Shown: positions 1 to 7,557, counted from the first letter of the stretch. The stretch: DNA of 32,465 nucleotides from an uncultured Burkholderiales bacterium (GCA_903933115.1 CAIZIT010000004.1:1-32465), one strand, 5' to 3'. Notes: generated from the letters alone by a model not told the origin. Made by a program: numbers and translations.

Positions 1-1
1 C

Positions 2-712
2 AACCAAGATCTGAAGGACACCTTCCAAAACCGCTTTGGCGTTGAAACTTTGATCGAGTGCTACGGCATGACCGAGATTCCTGGCGTCCTCAGCAACCCT
101 TTTTTAGGGCCTCACAAAATTGGAAGCATGGGCATGATTTCGGCTCATCCGAGTGCGAGCATTGAACGCCCTCAGGTGCGCATCTTGGATGACGATGGGG
201 AGGAAGTTCCCCTGGGAGAGGTGGGTGAAATTGCGGTCAAAACCCCCACCATCATGCAAGGCTACTACAAAGATCCTGAGCAAACCCAAGGGAGTTTTTC
301 CAAGGGTTGGTTCTTAACGGGAGACCTGGGGTTCAAGGACCAGGACGACTTTTATTTCTTTTTCACGCGAAAGAAGGACATCATTCGCAGAAAAGGCGAG
401 AACTTATCGGGCGCCGAAATCGACAGCGCCATCTCCACCCACCCCGATGTTTCTGAATGTGCCGCGATCGGTGTGCCCTCAGACCTGGGGGATGAAGAGG
501 TCTTGGTCGCGGTGGTCGCCAGAAACGGCGCCAACCCCCAACCTGAGGACATCATGAACCATGCCAAAATTCACCTCTCAGCGCTTAAGCTGCCCAGGTA
601 CATTGTCATGGTGGACAGCTTGCCTCACACAGGCTCCATGAAAATCGCCAAATTCAAATTAAAACCTGCGACGGACTTGCTTCGTCGCGCCACCGACTTT
701 TCAACACTATAA
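2..712 (+). CDS. Acyl-CoA synthetase (AMP-forming), C-terminal part
   Basis: The reading frame is open from base 2 with no start codon, so the 5' end lies outside the window. About 236 C-terminal residues are visible. They contain the adenylation-family motifs in order: YGMTE (A5), LTGDLG (A7), RKKDIIRRKGENLSGAEID (hinge/A8) and a late GSMKIAKFKLK segment with the expected catalytic lysine. The family activates a carboxylic acid with ATP and loads it onto CoA. The GENLSGAEID form resembles crotonobetaine/carnitine-CoA ligase-like or aromatic acid-CoA ligases, but the substrate cannot be read from this part. The stop codon is 14 bp before the next gene, which has its own AAAGGGG ribosome site, so the two are probably co-transcribed and the ligase may feed the same ring-degradation route. 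Confidence is high for the family and low for the substrate. Confidence 0.9.
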   Translation, partial: NQDLKDTFQNRFGVETLIECYGMTEIPGVLSNPFLGPHKIGSMGMISAHPSASIERPQVRILDDDGEEVPLGEVGEIAVKTPTIMQGYYKDPEQTQGSFSKGWFLTGDLGFKDQDDFYFFFTRKKDIIRRKGENLSGAEIDSAISTHPDVSECAAIGVPSDLGDEEVLVAVVARNGANPQPEDIMNHAKIHLSALKLPRYIVMVDSLPHTGSMKIAKFKLKPATDLLRRATDFSTL

Positions 713-726
713 AGGGGCAAAACACC

Positions 727-1623
727 ATGAGCTCAAAACCACAAAACGCTCACACCATTGAAAACTTGTACGATGCAACAGACCTCATCACCCAAGAGGT
801 CTTGAAGCGCTACGAGCAAACTCCCGACCCGCGTCTCAAGGAGATCATGCTCTCCTTGATCAAACACTTGCACAGCTTTGCCAAAGAAATCAAACTGAGC
901 GCCAAAGAGTGGCTGTTTTTGATGCAGTATCTTGAGGAAACAGGCAAATGGTGCTCACCAGGACGCAACGAGTTCATGATTTTCTCCGACGCATTGGGCT
1001 TGTCCATGCTGACGGTCACTCAGGATTACCCAAGACCCGAGCATGCGACTGAGGCCACCTTGGTGGGACCCTTCTTGCTAGAAGATGCGCCCAAATTTGA
1101 GATGGGCACCGATATCAGCAATGGCTGCGCTGGCACACCGATGTTTGCCAAAGGACGCATCTTGGACACGGAGGGCCAACCCATTGCCAACTGCGTGATC
1201 GACGTCTGGCACTCCGATGACCGCGGTGTGTATGACGTGCAAGACAACTTCGAAGAGTCTGGTCCTTGGGGACGTGCTGTGTTGACCACAGGCGCCGATG
1301 GAGAATACAGCTTTTGGTCGGTCTTGCCTGTGGACTATCCCATTCCACAAGATGGTACGGCCATTCGCATGCTAAGAGCCACCACGGGACGCAGCTGGAG
1401 ACCTGCCCACTTGCACTTCAGAATTCAAGCGCCAGGACACCGTCAATTGATCACTCACATTTTTGACAAGAACAGCAAAAATTTGGACGGTGACGCTGTC
1501 TTTGGCGTAAGGCCCTCATTGATTGCTGACTTTGTGCATCACGATCATGGCGTTGCACCAGACGGCAAGAAGATGGACAAAGCGTTCTATACCTTGGACT
1601 ATGACTTTGTCATGACCCGATGA
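727..1623 (+). CDS. Intradiol ring-cleavage dioxygenase (hydroxyquinol/catechol 1,2-dioxygenase type)
   Basis: This 298-residue protein has the layout of the catechol/hydroxyquinol 1,2-dioxygenase family: a helical N-terminal dimerisation domain (about residues 20-100) followed by the beta-sandwich catalytic domain. The non-haem Fe(III) ligands are all present: Tyr169 (DDRGVYD), Tyr204 (VDYPIP), His228 and His230 (RPAHLHF). The conserved GRILD and VIDVWHSD segments are also present. The long N-terminal domain and the absence of protocatechuate-dioxygenase features favour hydroxyquinol 1,2-dioxygenase, which makes maleylacetate, over protocatechuate 3,4-dioxygenase; catechol or chlorocatechol cleavage cannot be excluded. 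No maleylacetate reductase is visible, though it could lie upstream. ATG 727 is preceded by AAAGGGG at a good distance. A hairpin plus T8 terminator follows at 1682-1712. Confidence 0.88.
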   Translation: MSSKPQNAHTIENLYDATDLITQEVLKRYEQTPDPRLKEIMLSLIKHLHSFAKEIKLSAKEWLFLMQYLEETGKWCSPGRNEFMIFSDALGLSMLTVTQDYPRPEHATEATLVGPFLLEDAPKFEMGTDISNGCAGTPMFAKGRILDTEGQPIANCVIDVWHSDDRGVYDVQDNFEESGPWGRAVLTTGADGEYSFWSVLPVDYPIPQDGTAIRMLRATTGRSWRPAHLHFRIQAPGHRQLITHIFDKNSKNLDGDAVFGVRPSLIADFVHHDHGVAPDGKKMDKAFYTLDYDFVMTR

Positions 1624-1681
1624 GAACATCAAAGGGCAAGATCGGCTCAGGGGCCGACTTGCCTGTCATCACAAACAACTG

Positions 1682-1712
1682 AAAAGTACAGCCAGAGGGT
1701 GTGCTTTTTTTT
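1682..1712 (+). terminator. Rho-independent terminator after the dioxygenase operon
   Basis: AAAAGTACA(G)CC pairs with GGTGTGC around an AGAG loop (stem arms 1686-1693 and 1698-1704, one bulged G and one T-G wobble), followed immediately by eight T residues (1705-1712). An earlier hairpin with arms 1635-1646 and 1653-1663 (GGCAAG/CTTGCC plus TCGGC/GCCGA) lacks a T-tract and may be an accessory RNA structure. Confidence 0.7.
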
Positions 1713-1721
1713 GCGCGGTAT

Positions 1722-2015
1722 TTATGCCGCCTCGATGATGCGAATATCGCGAACGACAGAGTCGCTGCCGAGTGCTTCTAAAGCTTTTTTATAGTCTGCG
1801 CTGTCATAGACCGCTTGGGCTGCTTGAAGGCTGTCAAACTCAATCAACACCACCCTTTGCATCAAGCCTGCTTCTTTGGCAATGGAGGGCATGCCTCTGG
1901 CCAAAAACTTGCCGCCACCAGCCATGATCGCGGGACCCGCCAACTTGGAATACTCGGTCAAATTGTCTTGATTTTTAATTTCACGGTAAGTGGCAACCCA
2001 GTAGGCTTTGGTCAT
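1722..2015 (-). CDS. DUF1330 family protein (dimeric alpha/beta-barrel)
   Basis: This is a 97-residue protein starting MTKAYWVATYREIKNQDNL, with AGPAIMAGGGKFLARG in the middle and VLIEFDSLQAAQAVYDSADY towards the end. This is the usual pattern and length of DUF1330, a small ferredoxin-like-fold family with no established reaction. The ATG is preceded by TTTGGAG at suitable spacing on the minus strand. It is convergent with the dioxygenase operon. A 14-bp perfect palindrome lies at 2072-2085, about 57 bp upstream of the start, and may be an operator. Role unknown; a link to the adjacent aromatic degradation genes would be guesswork. Confidence 0.82.
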   Translation of the reverse strand: MTKAYWVATYREIKNQDNLTEYSKLAGPAIMAGGGKFLARGMPSIAKEAGLMQRVVLIEFDSLQAAQAVYDSADYKKALEALGSDSVVRDIRIIEAA

Positions 2016-2071
2016 GGTATCTCCAAAAGTAAGGAATCAATGAATAACGAGATCAAGCTAAAACACGCTTA

Positions 2072-2085
2072 ATCAGCGAGCTGAT
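2072..2085. promoter_or_regulatory. Perfect 14-bp palindrome upstream of the DUF1330 gene
   Basis: ATCAGCGAGCTGAT has 6-bp arms around GA, located between the NRDE gene end (2189) and the DUF1330 start (2015). It could be a regulator-binding site or a small hairpin; no T-tract follows on either strand. Confidence 0.3.
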
Positions 2086-2188
2086 CTTGCGTGCTGGGTA
2101 TTGTAGTGTTGAATTGAAAGGAGCTGCTGGGGATGAGGCGTCAAAGTCGCTCCATGTGCGCAACATGAGCATATTGAATTCACACCCT

Positions 2189-2971
2189 TTAGGGGCGCGA
2201 TGGGTTCAACTGAAAGAGAAATTCTGAAGTGTGGAACAAGCGTCCCCAAGGTGCAAAACCTCGCTCTGCGTATTGAACTTGACCACTCCTGTGCACCATG
2301 ATCACGGTGCTGCTCCGGGTACCGTAACGCTCATCCATGGCGATGAATTTGGCACTCAAAGCCCTTTCTCTGTCCATTGGAATACCCGTTTGAGGCAGCA
2401 TGGCGTCTTGAAAGGTTTTGGTGTCTTGAAGCATCTTAAAAAGGGCCTCGAGATCAAGCTCAAGAGGATTTGAAAGCAATTGGGTCAACTGCGCTTGACC
2501 ACTGGTGACCTTGGGCCAAGGGGTGTCTAAAAAGGCATTGCTGAGCCCATGAACACCAGGTTCAATGGCAAAGATTTCATCACATCGATTGGAGTGAAAA
2601 TACAGTTGATGCACGTCGCCCATCAAACAACTGTAGCCCGCATAGAGGTGCCTCTCGGCTTTGATGGCATCTAAATAGGGCTCGGGCTTCGTGTGACCCA
2701 TCAAATAGCGCTGAACCAACTCGCCTCGGGACTTGGGCGCATTCGGTTGGGGGAAACCTTCTCTAAAGTTCGTCAGCGCTGCAAAGCGGCCCTCCAAATC
2801 CATTCCCATCCAAGTCCCGCCCATCTCCAAATCTCGCCCTGCTAAAACTTTTGGGGCATCGGCCCAAAAATGTGCTTCTTGTGTGGGCCGACTGTAAGCC
2901 TCGTCACGGTTAGAGGCCACAATCAAAGGCCACTCTGGATTGGTCTTATATGCAAACAAAATCAAACACAT
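2189..2971 (-). CDS. NRDE family protein (TANGO2-like)
   Basis: The 260-residue protein begins MCLILFAY and has the family-naming motif ASNRDEAYSRPT at residues 19-30, followed by GGTWMGMDLEGRFAALTNFRE. These are the hallmarks of the NRDE (TANGO2/DUF833) family, whose Cys2 would become N-terminal after Met removal, as in Ntn-type hydrolases. The biochemical function of the family is not settled; animal TANGO2 has been linked to haem or lipid handling. The ATG is preceded by AGAGGTGAGGG, a strong ribosome site. It lies 57 bp downstream of the serC-like gene on the same strand, so it may be the last gene of that operon, although read-through has not been shown. Confidence 0.85.
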   Translation of the reverse strand: MCLILFAYKTNPEWPLIVASNRDEAYSRPTQEAHFWADAPKVLAGRDLEMGGTWMGMDLEGRFAALTNFREGFPQPNAPKSRGELVQRYLMGHTKPEPYLDAIKAERHLYAGYSCLMGDVHQLYFHSNRCDEIFAIEPGVHGLSNAFLDTPWPKVTSGQAQLTQLLSNPLELDLEALFKMLQDTKTFQDAMLPQTGIPMDRERALSAKFIAMDERYGTRSSTVIMVHRSGQVQYAERGFAPWGRLFHTSEFLFQLNPSRP

Positions 2972-3028
2972 GCACCCTCACCTCTTGAAGCGAAAACTGT
3001 AAACACCTGAAAACGGGTTGACGATGAA

Positions 3029-4123
3029 TCACACAGACTGAAAGTCCAGAATGAAGCGAGCGAGCTCTTCACAGGCCTCTAGGCTCACTGCATTGTAGAG
3101 TGAAGCTCTCAAGCCTCCAATCGATCGATGTCCCTCCAAGCCTAGAAAGCCTTGTTGCTTAGAAAGTTGGAGAAAGGACCGTTCTTGCTCTACGGACTTC
3201 ATGGAAAAAGCAATATTCATCAAAGAGCGGTGAGGTGGCTTTGCATGGATCTTGTAAAAATCCTCACGCTCAGTGAAGGCCTGATAAAGACAATTCGCTT
3301 TGGCTTGATTGATGACCGCCATTTTGGACAAACCACCGATGTCTTGAATCAACCAATCGGTGACCAATTTCAAAACGTATATGGAAAAAACGGGCGGTGT
3401 ATTGAGAATCGAGTTGGCATTTGAGTGGGCCAAGTAATTCAAAATGGGAGGTGTATGGGGCTGAGCCCTCTCAAGCAATGCACGTTGGATGATGACCACA
3501 GTCACCCCAGCAGGCCCCAGATTCTTTTGCGCATGGGCGTAAATCATGGCGTAACGCTCGACCTCAATGGGCTTAGAGAGCAAGTCAGAGGACATGTCGC
3601 AAATCAAAGTCTGGGCCTGAGGGGTGGTGTCATTTGAAAAAGCCAAGCCCTCAACGGTTTCATTCGATACATAATGCAGATAGGCTGCACGGGGGTCCAC
3701 TCGATTTTTCAAATCGTCCATGGTGGGCAAGCGTCTATAGCCCTCACTTTCACCACTCCAAATGACCTCCACTTGCCCCTGAGCCATCGCCTCCAGGGGG
3801 GCTTTGGCGCTCCAGTATCCACTCACGATGTACTGGGCAGTTTGATGGGAACTCTTTAAGAAGTTCATGGCCATCATGGCAAACTGAAGACTTCCTCCGC
3901 CTTGCAAAAAAAGGACTTCATAATCGTTTGGAATATCGAGCAGTTCCCTTAAATTGCTTTGAGCCTTTGCGTTCAATTCTTGATACCAATCAGAGCGGTG
4001 GCTCATACCGAGCAAAGACACCCCTGTGTCATCAACAGACTCCAGTGCTGCTTGTGTTTTTTCCAAAACACTGATCGGTAAGGCGCCTGGACCACCCGAG
4101 AAGTTAAGCACATTGGTTTTCAA
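3029..4123 (-). CDS. serC: SerC-like phosphoserine aminotransferase (PLP, class V)
   Basis: This 364-residue protein is close to normal SerC length. It starts VLNFSGGPGALP, equivalent to the NFSAGPAALP motif of SerC, and has MSHRS (the substrate-binding Arg region), FLQGGGSLQF (PLP phosphate loop), AHAQKNLGPAG with the Schiff-base Lys, and GHRSIGGLRASLYNA, which carries the C-terminal His/Arg pair that binds the phosphorylated substrate. The expected reaction is glutamate plus 3-phosphohydroxypyruvate giving phosphoserine, with a similar step in pyridoxal phosphate synthesis. Deviations from the usual motif (SGGP, AHAQKN) and its place after an ATP-grasp gene suggest it may be a specialised paralogue rather than the housekeeping copy. 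The ATG overlaps the ATP-grasp stop by 4 nt (ATGA), so the two genes are translationally coupled. Confidence 0.85.
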   Translation of the reverse strand: MKTNVLNFSGGPGALPISVLEKTQAALESVDDTGVSLLGMSHRSDWYQELNAKAQSNLRELLDIPNDYEVLFLQGGGSLQFAMMAMNFLKSSHQTAQYIVSGYWSAKAPLEAMAQGQVEVIWSGESEGYRRLPTMDDLKNRVDPRAAYLHYVSNETVEGLAFSNDTTPQAQTLICDMSSDLLSKPIEVERYAMIYAHAQKNLGPAGVTVVIIQRALLERAQPHTPPILNYLAHSNANSILNTPPVFSIYVLKLVTDWLIQDIGGLSKMAVINQAKANCLYQAFTEREDFYKIHAKPPHRSLMNIAFSMKSVEQERSFLQLSKQQGFLGLEGHRSIGGLRASLYNAVSLEACEELARFILDFQSV

Positions 4124-5283
4124 GATGCTTGCTCCATTTTGGAATGCAGCATTTTAGAAAACGCAGCCATCAAGATCTTCATGGGTTGATCTTTATAGGG
4201 AAACAAAGTCTTGGAGTCGGTGTTGTGCACCCAGGCAGAATTGTCAAGCTCAAAAACAATCAACTCGCCATCTCTTGAGATTGCACAATCAAGAACCAAA
4301 TGGTCGAGTGGGATTGTTTGATGGATGGCCGAGAATTGCGACTTGAATTGTTGAGCAATCTTGACTTCAAAGTCTTTCATGAAATCGGCCTCCTCTTGCC
4401 TCTTGCTGGGATGGTCTTGCATGTTTGCAGACATGTAACTGACCACCCAATGACCAGACACTGCCAAATGGGAGACAAAGGGGACTCCATCAATCAAAGC
4501 GACTCTGAATTTTCTGTACTGACCATCTGAGCTTTGATAATTCAAATACTCGCCCACGTAGAACTTCTCTTGGGTATGCTGCTCCAAGTACACGGACAAC
4601 TCAATTTCATTGCGAAGCATTTCAAAATCTTGGCCCGCATGAGAGTCTAAGGGTCGAATCGTACAAGGATAGGAGTCGATGACCATCGACTCGCGGTCAT
4701 ACTGACGCTGTGCAGACAGTTTAAGTCCATCGATATGTTGTAGAGCCTGATAAGTTTTATCCCTTGCACAAAGTGAAATGTATTGAGGATGGTTGACGAA
4801 GGGCTTGGGCCAAAAGGGTATCAGATCGCACAGTTGACTCAGGAAGACTTCGTTTTGACTGGACTGCCCGAGTGCAAAAACAGTCACATCGTGATCAGGG
4901 TATTCGGTGGGCAAGGGCTGATTGGGCAACAAATAAAGCAGTGTCAGCTCAATGCCCTGTCGCTCAAGCAAATAATCAAGTGGGAGATTTTGCATCATGT
5001 CGCCTGGCGCAACAATTGCTAGCACCCTCAAAGTCTCGGCTTCATTGAATAAATCGAGCTTATAAACCGTTCGAATCGATAAAGCTTTTTGCTGCAACTC
5101 CAGAGAAAAGGCCTCTTGCTGAGTACCCTGGAAAAGATAGAACATGCGCATGTAGCGATTCGCTTCATCCGCATCTTGAACAGCCTGCTCGAGCAATTGA
5201 GGGGCTTGACTCAAGTGAGTTTGGTGAACCCCCACATGAGAGACGATGGGGTCAAGGTCGAAAGCTTTGAATTGAATGTTCAT
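4120..5283 (-). CDS. RimK-like ATP-grasp protein of unknown substrate
   Basis: This is a 387-residue protein. Residues about 85-180 (LRVLAIVAPGDMMQNLPLDYLL...) form the preATP-like domain seen in a family of uncharacterised ATP-grasp proteins, often fused to TPR domains in other proteobacteria. Residues about 200-360 carry the ATP-grasp fold: CTIRPLDSHAGQDFEML, YRKFRVALIDGVPFVSHLAVSGHW and the metal-binding end DCAISRDGELIVFELDNSAWVH. In relatives I remember, the last motif reads FEANATMLVH; here the Asn aligns with Asp347, still a possible Mg ligand. ATP-grasp enzymes join a carboxylate, activated as acyl phosphate, to an amine or thiol, so a ligase role on a small molecule or peptide is likely. 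No TPR domain is attached here; residues 1-80 are helical and unassigned. It starts inside the stop of a 45-residue ORF and overlaps the serC-like gene. Confidence 0.72.
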   Translation of the reverse strand: MNIQFKAFDLDPIVSHVGVHQTHLSQAPQLLEQAVQDADEANRYMRMFYLFQGTQQEAFSLELQQKALSIRTVYKLDLFNEAETLRVLAIVAPGDMMQNLPLDYLLERQGIELTLLYLLPNQPLPTEYPDHDVTVFALGQSSQNEVFLSQLCDLIPFWPKPFVNHPQYISLCARDKTYQALQHIDGLKLSAQRQYDRESMVIDSYPCTIRPLDSHAGQDFEMLRNEIELSVYLEQHTQEKFYVGEYLNYQSSDGQYRKFRVALIDGVPFVSHLAVSGHWVVSYMSANMQDHPSKRQEEADFMKDFEVKIAQQFKSQFSAIHQTIPLDHLVLDCAISRDGELIVFELDNSAWVHNTDSKTLFPYKDQPMKILMAAFSKMLHSKMEQAS

Positions 5284-5417
5284 TTCGCAAAAGAGGCGAT
5301 CACAAAACGAATCAAGGCATTAGCCGCATTAGCCACCTTAGCCGCTTCAATTGGAAGACACGCTGGCGTAAAAAATTGCTTTAAAAGTTCACCGCGATCG
5401 ACAGATAGGACACTCAT
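5280..5417 (-). CDS. 45-residue ORF coupled to both neighbours (unknown, possible peptide substrate)
   Basis: Reading the minus strand from ATG 5417-5415 gives an uninterrupted 45-codon frame ending TGA at 5282-5280. The A of its ATG is the last base of the upstream stop (TGATG), and its stop overlaps the next start as ATGA. Such double coupling is typical of real co-translated genes and fills what would otherwise be a 133-bp gap in a gapless operon. The peptide starts MSVLSVDRGELLKQFF, has a central TPACLP with the only Cys (residue 20), and ends in an Ala/Asn-rich amphipathic stretch (about 24-45) closing IRFVIASFAK. I see no signal peptide, known domain or known leader. Next to an ATP-grasp gene it could be a modified precursor peptide, a carrier or scaffold peptide, or only a coupling ORF. 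Confidence is moderate that it is translated and low for any role. Confidence 0.55.
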   Translation of the reverse strand: MSVLSVDRGELLKQFFTPACLPIEAAKVANAANALIRFVIASFAK

Positions 5418-6184
5418 CAACTGCTGATCTGGGCCACACTCACCCCCTTGATTCCGTGAAAATCTATGATGTCTTGAACTCGCCCACTGGCCAACATCTC
5501 TTTGACAAAATCTTTGATGTAATTGGCTCCATTCGTTTTACCCTTGGGCACACCTATGGCTTGCTGCACAGCCGTGAATCGACCCGGTAAGATTCTTGAC
5601 CCCTTGAGTCTTTGCTGCTCATTGAGCAGTCGAGGCTTTAATCCCGCCAAGACATCTAATTGTTGAGCAACAAAAACATCGAACGATTCGTCCATGCTTG
5701 AAGAGCGTATGAGTGTTGCATGTTGAATGTTTCTGGTCAAATAAAGATCGTATGCACTTTTATTCATCACAGCAATTTTGATACCGTCTTGGTCTACATC
5801 TTCTATGGATGCCAACTGGGACTTCTCGGGCACCAAATAAGTGGACTCAATTTCCAAATAGGGGGCTGTAAAGTCGATGACCTCAGATCTTGCAGGTTCA
5901 ACCGCCAACAGTGCCAGATCCCAAATATCAGATGTTGCATCCTCAGCAATCTCACCTGGTGTCCCATAGGGTAAGAACTCAATTTTGAGACCTAAGCGAG
6001 TGGCCAATTCACGGGCCAAACTAGGGGCAATTCCCTCTGGCTCACCAGTGGCTTTATTCATATTCACCAACAAAAAGTTGGCCAAATTCAGCCCCACTCT
6101 CATTGTTCCACTGGGTGCCAAGTCTTGGCGCACATGGCTTAAATCTTTATCAGATGTCATGATCCATTTTTCCTTGTTGACCAT
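5417..6184 (-). CDS. Family-3 (amino-acid type) solute-binding-like protein without signal peptide
   Basis: This 255-residue protein has the SBP_bac_3 pattern: GTMRVGLNLANFLL, EGIAPSLARELATRLGLKIEFLPYGTPGEI, WDLALLAVEPARSEVIDFTAPYLEIESTYLVP, then the second lobe and VQDIIDFHGIKG. Normal members are periplasmic amino-acid receptors of ABC transporters. Here no hydrophobic leader precedes the domain from either plausible start: ATG 6184, or the internal ATG 6160 with AAGGA about 10 nt upstream, which may be the real one. The protein is therefore predicted to be cytoplasmic, perhaps sensing or binding a metabolite, and no permease or ATPase gene is nearby. Leaderless relatives are common in alpha- and beta-proteobacteria as far as I recall. 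Its TGA shares one base with the ATG of the 45-residue ORF, making it the first gene of the ATP-grasp operon. Confidence 0.75.
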   Translation of the reverse strand: MVNKEKWIMTSDKDLSHVRQDLAPSGTMRVGLNLANFLLVNMNKATGEPEGIAPSLARELATRLGLKIEFLPYGTPGEIAEDATSDIWDLALLAVEPARSEVIDFTAPYLEIESTYLVPEKSQLASIEDVDQDGIKIAVMNKSAYDLYLTRNIQHATLIRSSSMDESFDVFVAQQLDVLAGLKPRLLNEQQRLKGSRILPGRFTAVQQAIGVPKGKTNGANYIKDFVKEMLASGRVQDIIDFHGIKGVSVAQISS

Positions 6185-6396
6185 CCGCCAATTCTTGGGC
6201 GTCTTTTCACTCCCAAAACACCATCTTATCGAATCTGATCCTCAGCGTTTCAGCACGCCTTTTATGGAAGGCATGGAGCGAATGTGTTTGCTTTTAGACC
6301 CTACGCCAACTTTACCGCACAGATCGTTCACAGCTAGCCAAGGATAACACTACGACACAGCAAGTATCTGGGGCTATACAATAAATGTTCCATTGA
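6185..6396. promoter_or_regulatory. Divergent intergenic region
   Basis: This 212-bp stretch separates the minus-strand ATP-grasp operon from the plus-strand CoA-transferase operon and must hold both promoters. A TACAAT (6377-6382) is a fair -10 for the plus strand, but no convincing -35 stands at 16-18 bp. On the minus strand only a weak TAAGAT about 45 bp upstream of the first ATG was seen. No clear operator was recognised. Confidence 0.3.
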
Positions 6397-7557
6397 ATGA
6401 GAGACCCCATGCACTCCAGCGAAACCCCCATCAACGCATTGCCACTGAGCGGCATTAGAGTCATTGAATTGGGACAAGTCCTCTCTGGGCCCTTCGCGGG
6501 CGCCATTTTGTGCGACCTTGGGGCTGAGGTGCTCAAAATCGAGAAAACCGATGGCGGCGATGATGCTCGTCATATGGGCCCCGCGTTCAAAAACGGTGAC
6601 GCTTTGAATTTCCACCTCTTCAATCGAGGCAAGAAATCCATTGCCCTGGACTTGAAGAGCCGTCAAGGCATCGATGCGCTCCACAGCCTTGTGGCCGAGG
6701 CCGACATTTTGATCCACAACCTCAGGCCCGGCGTCACACAAACCATGGGCATCGATGGGCCAACCCTTTGTGAGCGGTATCCCCATCTGATTTACTGTGA
6801 AATCTCTGCGTTTGGGCACAACGGTCCGATGCAAATGCGCCCGGGCTACGAGCCCTTGATCCAGGCTTTCAGTGGACTCTCGAGCACCAACGGTGGGCCA
6901 CAAGACCCACCCATTCGCATTGGCGCCTCGGTTTGTGATCAAGGCACGGGCATGTGGGCAGTGATTGGCGTGCTCTCGATGCTCGAAAAGCGCCGTCAAA
7001 CCCAAAGAGGTGGTGTGGTCAATGCCTCTCTTTTAGAGACCGCCTTGGTGTGGAATGGGCAAAAGAGTGAGGCTTACTTGAACCAGCAGCAACTCCCTGT
7101 CAGGCACGCCTCGGGGCACCCCAATTTTGTGCCCTACGAGGCTTTTGACGCCCTTGATGGGCCATTGCTGATTTGTTGCGGCAATGACCGCCTCTTTGCC
7201 AAACTCGCCACCGTTTTGAATCAAACCCAATGGATCACGGACCCCAGGTTCTCGAGCAACCGCCAAAGATTGATCCATAAGGATGAACTGCTCGAGCAGT
7301 TGTGCCCTTTACTGCTTTTGCAAACCCGGGACCATTGGGTGGAAGCTTTTGAGGCGGTTGGTGTGCCTTGCTCCCCTATTTTCTCAGTCCCCCAGACGCT
7401 TGAACACCCTCAAGTCCAGGCGCTCGATCTGAGACAAGAGGTGCCTGGCGAGAACTTCAAACTCACGGGACTGCCCTTGTCCTTCAATGGTCAACGCCCA
7501 CCCATCCTGAGTGGTGCTCCGACCCTTGGTCAACACAACAAGGACTATCAAGTCTAA
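6397..7557 (+). CDS. CaiB/BaiF family (class III) CoA-transferase
   Basis: This 386-residue protein shows GIRVIELGQVLSGPFAGAIL at the N-terminus, LGAEVLKIEKTDGGDDAR, LFNRGKKSIALDLKS, GYEPLIQAFSGLSS and IRIGASVCDQGTGMWA. The last contains the Asp (residue 181) equivalent to the acyl-anhydride-forming Asp of formyl-CoA transferase. These enzymes move CoA between carboxylic acids. Two starts are possible; ATG 6412 has GAGAGAC just upstream and may be the real one, giving 381 residues. The next gene encodes an HMG-CoA-lyase-like aldolase 39 bp downstream and then a Bug receptor. This suggests import, CoA activation and retro-aldol cleavage of a branched hydroxy or dicarboxylic acid (citramalate- or hydroxymethylglutarate-like). 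The exact substrate is inference. Confidence 0.9.
   Translation: MRDPMHSSETPINALPLSGIRVIELGQVLSGPFAGAILCDLGAEVLKIEKTDGGDDARHMGPAFKNGDALNFHLFNRGKKSIALDLKSRQGIDALHSLVAEADILIHNLRPGVTQTMGIDGPTLCERYPHLIYCEISAFGHNGPMQMRPGYEPLIQAFSGLSSTNGGPQDPPIRIGASVCDQGTGMWAVIGVLSMLEKRRQTQRGGVVNASLLETALVWNGQKSEAYLNQQQLPVRHASGHPNFVPYEAFDALDGPLLICCGNDRLFAKLATVLNQTQWITDPRFSSNRQRLIHKDELLEQLCPLLLLQTRDHWVEAFEAVGVPCSPIFSVPQTLEHPQVQALDLRQEVPGENFKLTGLPLSFNGQRPPILSGAPTLGQHNKDYQV

Noticed and set aside
5089..5427. 112-residue plus-strand frame across the start of the ATP-grasp gene
   Set aside because: It covers the region of the 45-residue minus-strand ORF, but has no ribosome site and runs against an operon with overlapping coupled starts and stops.
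6334..7005. 223-residue minus-strand frame opposite the CoA-transferase
   Set aside because: Shadow of a clear class III CoA-transferase; composition rich in His/Arg/Gly with no recognisable fold.
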